Source: Gammaproteobacteria bacterium (GTDB lineage Bacteria > Pseudomonadota > Gammaproteobacteria > Pseudomonadales > Azotimanducaceae). From it: a stretch of 5,412 bases of DNA. The notes under the pieces were generated by a model, which was not told the origin of the DNA, made no database searches, and saw only the letters and a program-made list of their open reading frames with translations. Of the stretch, positions 1 to 5,412 are shown piece by piece; position 1 is the first letter of the stretch; every line of letters starts with the position of its first letter. A program made the translations under genes and the position numbers. The stretch covers positions 1 through 5,412 of the forward strand of contig JAPPHP010000184.1 of assembly GCA_028821035.1 (NCBI GenBank), in the 5' to 3' direction.

Positions 1-3056
<3,056 letters not shown>

Positions 3057-3081
3057 GCCGGCCTCACGCGGCGACTGACGG

Positions 3082-4545
3082 ATGGGCAAGCCGACCGGCT
3101 TCAAGGAGTTCGAGCGCCACGCAGCGCCCTACCGGGACGCGGCGACGCGGATCCTCGACTTCACGGAGATCTACACCGAGCACGACACCCCGCGTCTCGC
3201 GGAGCAGGGTGCGCGCTGCATGGACTGCGGCGTCCCGTTCTGCCAGTCCCACGACGGCTGCCCGATCCACAACCTGATTCCCGAGTGGAACGACCTCGTC
3301 TACCGCGGGCACTGGCGGGACGCGCTGGACCGACTGCACAAGACGAACAACTTCCCCGAGTTCACGGGGCGCGTGTGTCCGGCCCCCTGCGAGGGCGCCT
3401 GCGTGCTCGGCATCACCGACCCGGCGGTGACCATCAAGAACATCGAGATGGCGATCATCGACCGGGGGTTCGAGGAGGGCTGGGTGGTGCCCATGCCCCC
3501 GACGACCCGCACCGGGCAGTCCGTCGCCGTGGTCGGCTCCGGCCCGGCGGGGCTCGCGGCGGCGGCGCAGCTCAACCAGGCGGGTCACCGGGTCACGGTC
3601 TACGAGCGCGCCGACCGCATCGGGGGGCTGCTCACCTACGGCATCCCCAACATGAAACTCGACAAGGTGGAGATCGTCGACCGCCGCCTGGACCTCATGC
3701 GCGCCGAGGGCATCGAGTTCGTTGCCGGCGCCGATGTCGGCGACGGCTCCAACGGGGGCATCGACGTCCGCGCGCTGTGCGACGGGCATGACGCGCTGCT
3801 ACTGGCGACGGGCGCCACGGTGCCGCGGGACCTGCCGATCCCCGGCAGGGAACTCGACGGGGTCCACTTCGCGATGGACTACCTGACGGCGAACACGAAG
3901 AGCCTCCTCGACTCGAACCTCGAGGACGGGGCGTACATCTCCGCGAAGGACAAGCACGTCATCGTCATCGGCGGGGGCGACACGGGCGCCGACTGCATCG
4001 GCACGGCCCTGCGCCACGGCTGCAGGTCGCTCGTCAACTTCGAGATCTTCCCCGCGCCGCCGGCGGAGCGGGCCGCCCACAATCCCTGGCCGACCTGGCC
4101 CGTGATTCTGCGCGTCGACTATGCGCACCAGGAGTCCGCCGCCCGCTTCGGCGAGGACCCGCGCGTGTACGCCATCTCGTCCGTCGAGTTCACCGGCGAC
4201 GGGAACGGCGCCCTCGCCGGCGTCAGGACCGTGGACGTGGAACTCAGGGACGGCCGTTTCGAGCCGCTTCCGGGCACGGAGCGGACCTGGGACGCGGACC
4301 TCGTTTTCCTGTCGATGGGTTTTCTCGGTCCCGAGTCCGTCATCTCGGACCGGCTGGACCTCGAACTCGACGAACGCACCAACTACCGGGCGACGAAAGG
4401 CCTCTACCGCACGAACCGTGACAAGGTGTTCGCCGCCGGCGACTGCCGGGGCGGCCAGTCCCTGGTGGTACGCGCCATCAACGAGGGCCGCGAGGCGGCG
4501 CGGGAGATCGACCGGTACCTGACCGGCTCGACTATCCTGCCGTAG
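3082..4545 (+). CDS. gltD: Glutamate synthase (NADPH) small subunit GltD
   Basis: This is a complete 487-residue protein, the usual length for the beta subunit of bacterial NADPH-GOGAT. It takes hydride from NADPH onto FAD and passes electrons through two 4Fe-4S clusters to GltB. The N-terminal Fe-S domain carries Cys46, 49, 54 and 60 (CMDCGVPFC, then GCPIHN) and Cys99, 103 and 107 (CPAPCEGAC). The FAD-binding Rossmann motif GSGPAG is at 152-157, followed by the family-typical GGLLTYGIPNMKLDK. The NADPH-binding motif GGGDTG is at 297-302, and the closing FAD contact AAGDC is at 451-455, followed by GGQSLVVRAINEGR. The ATG at 3082 is preceded only by a weak purine stretch (GACGG), with no good AGGAGG. 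It still fits the family N-terminus (MGKPTGFKEFER), and translation may depend on coupling to gltB. The C-terminus (TGSTILP) looks natural, and the TAG stop falls inside the first copy of a 14-bp tandem repeat. Other members of this flavoprotein family lack such close similarity, so the GltD call is firm. Confidence 0.97.
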   Translation: MGKPTGFKEFERHAAPYRDAATRILDFTEIYTEHDTPRLAEQGARCMDCGVPFCQSHDGCPIHNLIPEWNDLVYRGHWRDALDRLHKTNNFPEFTGRVCPAPCEGACVLGITDPAVTIKNIEMAIIDRGFEEGWVVPMPPTTRTGQSVAVVGSGPAGLAAAAQLNQAGHRVTVYERADRIGGLLTYGIPNMKLDKVEIVDRRLDLMRAEGIEFVAGADVGDGSNGGIDVRALCDGHDALLLATGATVPRDLPIPGRELDGVHFAMDYLTANTKSLLDSNLEDGAYISAKDKHVIVIGGGDTGADCIGTALRHGCRSLVNFEIFPAPPAERAAHNPWPTWPVILRVDYAHQESAARFGEDPRVYAISSVEFTGDGNGALAGVRTVDVELRDGRFEPLPGTERTWDADLVFLSMGFLGPESVISDRLDLELDERTNYRATKGLYRTNRDKVFAAGDCRGGQSLVVRAINEGREAAREIDRYLTGSTILP

Positions 4546-4593
4546 AGAGGCTCCCGTAGAGAGGCTCCCGTAGAGAGGCTCCCGTAGAGAGGC
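4540..4593. repeat. 14-bp tandem repeat, about 3.9 copies, starting at the gltD stop codon
   Basis: The unit CCGTAGAGAGGCTC occurs perfectly at 4540-4553, 4554-4567 and 4568-4581. A fourth copy at 4582-4593 matches the first 12 bases and then diverges. The array begins in the last sense codons of gltD, whose TAG (4543-4545) is the TAG of copy 1. Because 14 is not a multiple of 3, the TAGs at 4543, 4557, 4571 and 4585 fall in all three forward frames. The unit has no internal dyad symmetry, so it is neither a hairpin array nor a CRISPR. Its first seven bases (CCGTAGA) recur at 4625-4631. Slipped-strand expansion is the simplest origin; any function is unknown. Confidence 0.95.
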
Positions 4594-4611
4594 CGCCGCA
4601 GATTTGTGGCG
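4594..4611 (+). other. Weak hairpin just after the repeat array (possible 3' end structure of the gltBD transcript)
   Basis: CGCCGC (4594-4599) can pair with GTGGCG (4606-4611), giving six pairs including one G-U, closed by a 6-nt loop (AGATTT). No T-rich tract follows (the next bases are CGCCCC), so it does not qualify as a classical intrinsic terminator. No better terminator is visible between gltD and the next gene. Termination may be Rho-dependent, or the downstream gene may receive read-through. A stem this short can easily arise by chance in GC-rich DNA. Confidence 0.2.
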
Positions 4612-4633
4612 CGCCCCATGAGGGCCGTAGAAT
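4604..4633 (+). promoter_or_regulatory. Candidate sigma-70 promoter for the EF-G-like gene
   Basis: TTGTGG (4604-4609) as a -35 (3 of 6 to TTGACA) is separated by 18 bp from TAGAAT (4628-4633) as a -10 (5 of 6 to TATAAT). The -10 stands out in this GC-rich gap. It would place the transcript start near 4640 and leave a leader of about 150 nt before the GTG at 4790. The -35 half is poor, and there is no extended -10 TG. It overlaps the weak hairpin at 4594-4611. Moderate to low confidence without transcript data. Confidence 0.35.
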
Positions 4634-4670
4634 CGCTCGCCTTGCCGGCGCGCCGCCCCGAACTCGCCTG

Positions 4671-4699
4671 ACGCTTCCCGCAGGTCTCGTCGGGAGCGT
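4671..4699 (+). promoter_or_regulatory. Bulged stem-loop in the leader of the EF-G-like gene
   Basis: ACGCTTCCCG (4671-4680) pairs with CGGGAGCGT (4691-4699) as nine Watson-Crick pairs with one bulged T (4676) and a 10-nt loop (CAGGTCTCGT). No T-tract follows, so it is unlikely to be an intrinsic terminator. The 3' arm contains GGGAG (4692-4696), a Shine-Dalgarno-like sequence 10 nt before the GTG at 4707, so folding would hide that site. The pairing is directly visible; a regulatory role is inference. Confidence 0.35.
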
Positions 4700-4706
4700 C
4701 ATCGAG

Positions 4707-4769
4707 GTGGCGGACGCCGTCCGGCAGAAGAACATCGCGGCCGGCCGCTCCCGCATTCCGGCTGCCTAA
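4707..4769 (+). CDS. Possible 20-codon leader ORF upstream of the EF-G-like gene
   Basis: A GTG at 4707 opens a 20-codon frame (VADAVRQKNI, then AAGRSRIPAA) ending at TAA 4767-4769. GGGAG at 4692-4696 gives a plausible ribosome-binding site with a 10-nt spacer. The stop lies just before the Shine-Dalgarno (4772-4778) of the GTPase gene, whose GTG is 20 nt downstream, a geometry that would allow translational coupling. Third codon positions are nearly all G or C, as in the flanking genes. That high third-position G/C continues upstream of the GTG, back to about 4686, so the stretch could instead be a gene remnant or plain base composition. I recognise no homologue, there is no signal peptide or membrane segment, and an ORF this short is not surprising by chance. 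Confidence 0.2.
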   Translation: MADAVRQKNIAAGRSRIPAA

Positions 4770-4771
4770 GC

Positions 4772-4778
4772 AGGGAGG
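4772..4778 (+). promoter_or_regulatory. Ribosome-binding site fixing the GTG start of the EF-G-like gene
   Basis: AGGGAGG lies 11 nt before the GTG at 4790. No ATG, GTG or TTG occurs in that frame in the leader immediately upstream. The nearby TTG at 4783-4785 is out of frame, and the next in-frame ATG is at codon 112, after the P-loop. The site therefore supports GTG 4790 as the start. Confidence 0.65.
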
Positions 4779-4789
4779 GACCTTGGGAC

Positions 4790-5412
4790 GTGGCCAACAC
4801 CACCGAAAATATCCGCAACATCGCCCTGGCAGGACACGGAGGCGCCGGCAAGACGGTACTCACGGAGGCCCTGCTCCACGCCGCCGGCAAGATCGCGCAC
4901 AAGGGATCGGTCGACGCCGGCACGACCGTCTCCGATTCCGACGAGCACGAGAAGGAACTCAGGCACTCGCTGACGACCGGCTTCTGCCACTTCGATCACG
5001 GCGACGTGCACGTGAACCTGCTCGACACGCCCGGGCACCCGGATTTCGTGGGGCGCGCGCTGTCCGTCCTGCCGGCGGTGGAGACCGCCGCCGTCGTGGT
5101 CAACGCGGCGACGGGGGTCGAGATGATGACGCAGCGCGCCATGGAGGCGGCGCGGGAACGGCGCCTCTGCCGGCTGATCGTAGTCAACCGGATCGATGCG
5201 GACGGCGCGGACACGGCGGCCGTGCTCGAGCAGATCCGGGACGCCTTCGGCTCCGAGTGCCTGCCGGTGAACCTTCCGGCGGAGGGCGGCGCGCGGGTCG
5301 TCGACGTGTTCTTCGAGGAGGAAGGCGACGAGACGGACATCGACTCCGTCGAGGCGGCGCACGAGCGGATCGTCGACCAGGTCGTGGAGGTGGACGACGA
5401 CCTGATGGAGGC
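4790..5412 (+). CDS. Elongation factor G-like translational GTPase, N-terminal part (3' end outside window)
   Basis: The first 207 codons of what is normally a protein of about 700 residues are present: most of the GTP-binding domain. The start is GTG, and the opening residues (ANTTENIRNIALAG) are family-like. G1/P-loop GHGGAGKT is at 15-22, G3 DTPGH is at 79-83, and the G4 position is N133-R-I-D136, where NKxD is usual. The switch I segment reads E-L-R-H-S-L-T (56-62) instead of the RGITI of canonical EF-G. That, together with GTTVSDSDEHEKE at 44-56, the phrase LPAVETAAVVVNA and the insert-like LPVNLPAEGG, places it in the EF-G paralogue group often annotated fusA or fusA2, and not with the main EF-G of the str operon. 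It would be a cytosolic, ribosome-associated GTPase; the precise role of these paralogues is not settled. No str-operon neighbours (rpsL, rpsG, tuf) are seen. EF-G-like is secure; the exact subgroup is inferred from remembered sequences. Confidence 0.9.
   Translation, partial: MANTTENIRNIALAGHGGAGKTVLTEALLHAAGKIAHKGSVDAGTTVSDSDEHEKELRHSLTTGFCHFDHGDVHVNLLDTPGHPDFVGRALSVLPAVETAAVVVNAATGVEMMTQRAMEAARERRLCRLIVVNRIDADGADTAAVLEQIRDAFGSECLPVNLPAEGGARVVDVFFEEEGDETDIDSVEAAHERIVDQVVEVDDDLME

Noticed and set aside
4540..4593. CRISPR array or plasmid iterons as an explanation of the 14-bp repeats
   Set aside because: There are no spacers between the units, the unit is far shorter than a CRISPR repeat, and no cas or replication-initiator gene is nearby.
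4618..4671. A 17-codon ATG-started ORF (MRAVESLALP...) in the intergenic gap
   Set aside because: It has no ribosome-binding site, begins upstream of the candidate -10 so that promoter would not transcribe its start, and is short enough to be chance.
4404..4756. Minus-strand frames through the tandem repeat, encoding a repeated SLREPLYG-type peptide
   Set aside because: The 14-bp unit has no stop codon on the minus strand, so any frame stays open and repeats every 14 residues. The frames run into gltD antisense and have no family similarity I can see.
4766..5362. A 198-codon minus-strand frame opposite the EF-G-like gene
   Set aside because: The + strand shows clear G1, G3 and G4 GTPase motifs. 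The antisense translation is Arg/Val/Asp-rich and has no motif.

Overview
The window looks like a GC-rich bacterial chromosome segment, most likely from a proteobacterium and possibly a gammaproteobacterium. This rests on three things: strong G/C bias at third codon positions, the gltB-gltD gene order with separate subunits, and an EF-G-like protein whose sequence resembles a proteobacterial EF-G paralogue as I remember it. The taxonomic call is inference; no rRNA or other marker gene is present.

Layout, all on the + strand. Positions 1-3056 hold the C-terminal two thirds of gltB, the glutamate synthase large subunit, cut by the left edge. After a 25-nt gap, gltD (3082-4545) encodes the complete small subunit. 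Together they form NADPH-dependent glutamate synthase (GOGAT), which works with glutamine synthetase in ammonia assimilation. GltD oxidises NADPH and passes electrons through its flavin and Fe-S centres to the 3Fe-4S cluster and FMN of GltB, where 2-oxoglutarate is converted to glutamate. A non-coding stretch of 244 nt follows (4546-4789). From 4790 to the right edge lies the start of a translational GTPase of the EF-G-like type, truncated after 207 codons.

The gltD-to-GTPase gap is the least ordinary part. It opens with nearly four tandem copies of a 14-bp unit (4540-4593) that begins inside the last codons of gltD and places TAG stops in all three forward frames. Next come a candidate sigma-70 promoter (4604-4633) and a 9-bp bulged hairpin (4671-4699). 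The hairpin's 3' arm covers a Shine-Dalgarno-like GGGAG ahead of a possible 20-codon GTG-started leader ORF (4707-4769). A clear ribosome-binding site for the GTPase (4772-4778) lies just beyond. The leader ORF and hairpin are suggestive only.

No mobile element, CRISPR array, tRNA or rRNA is visible, and I see no clear novel multi-gene system. The genes are housekeeping; the points worth checking are small-scale.
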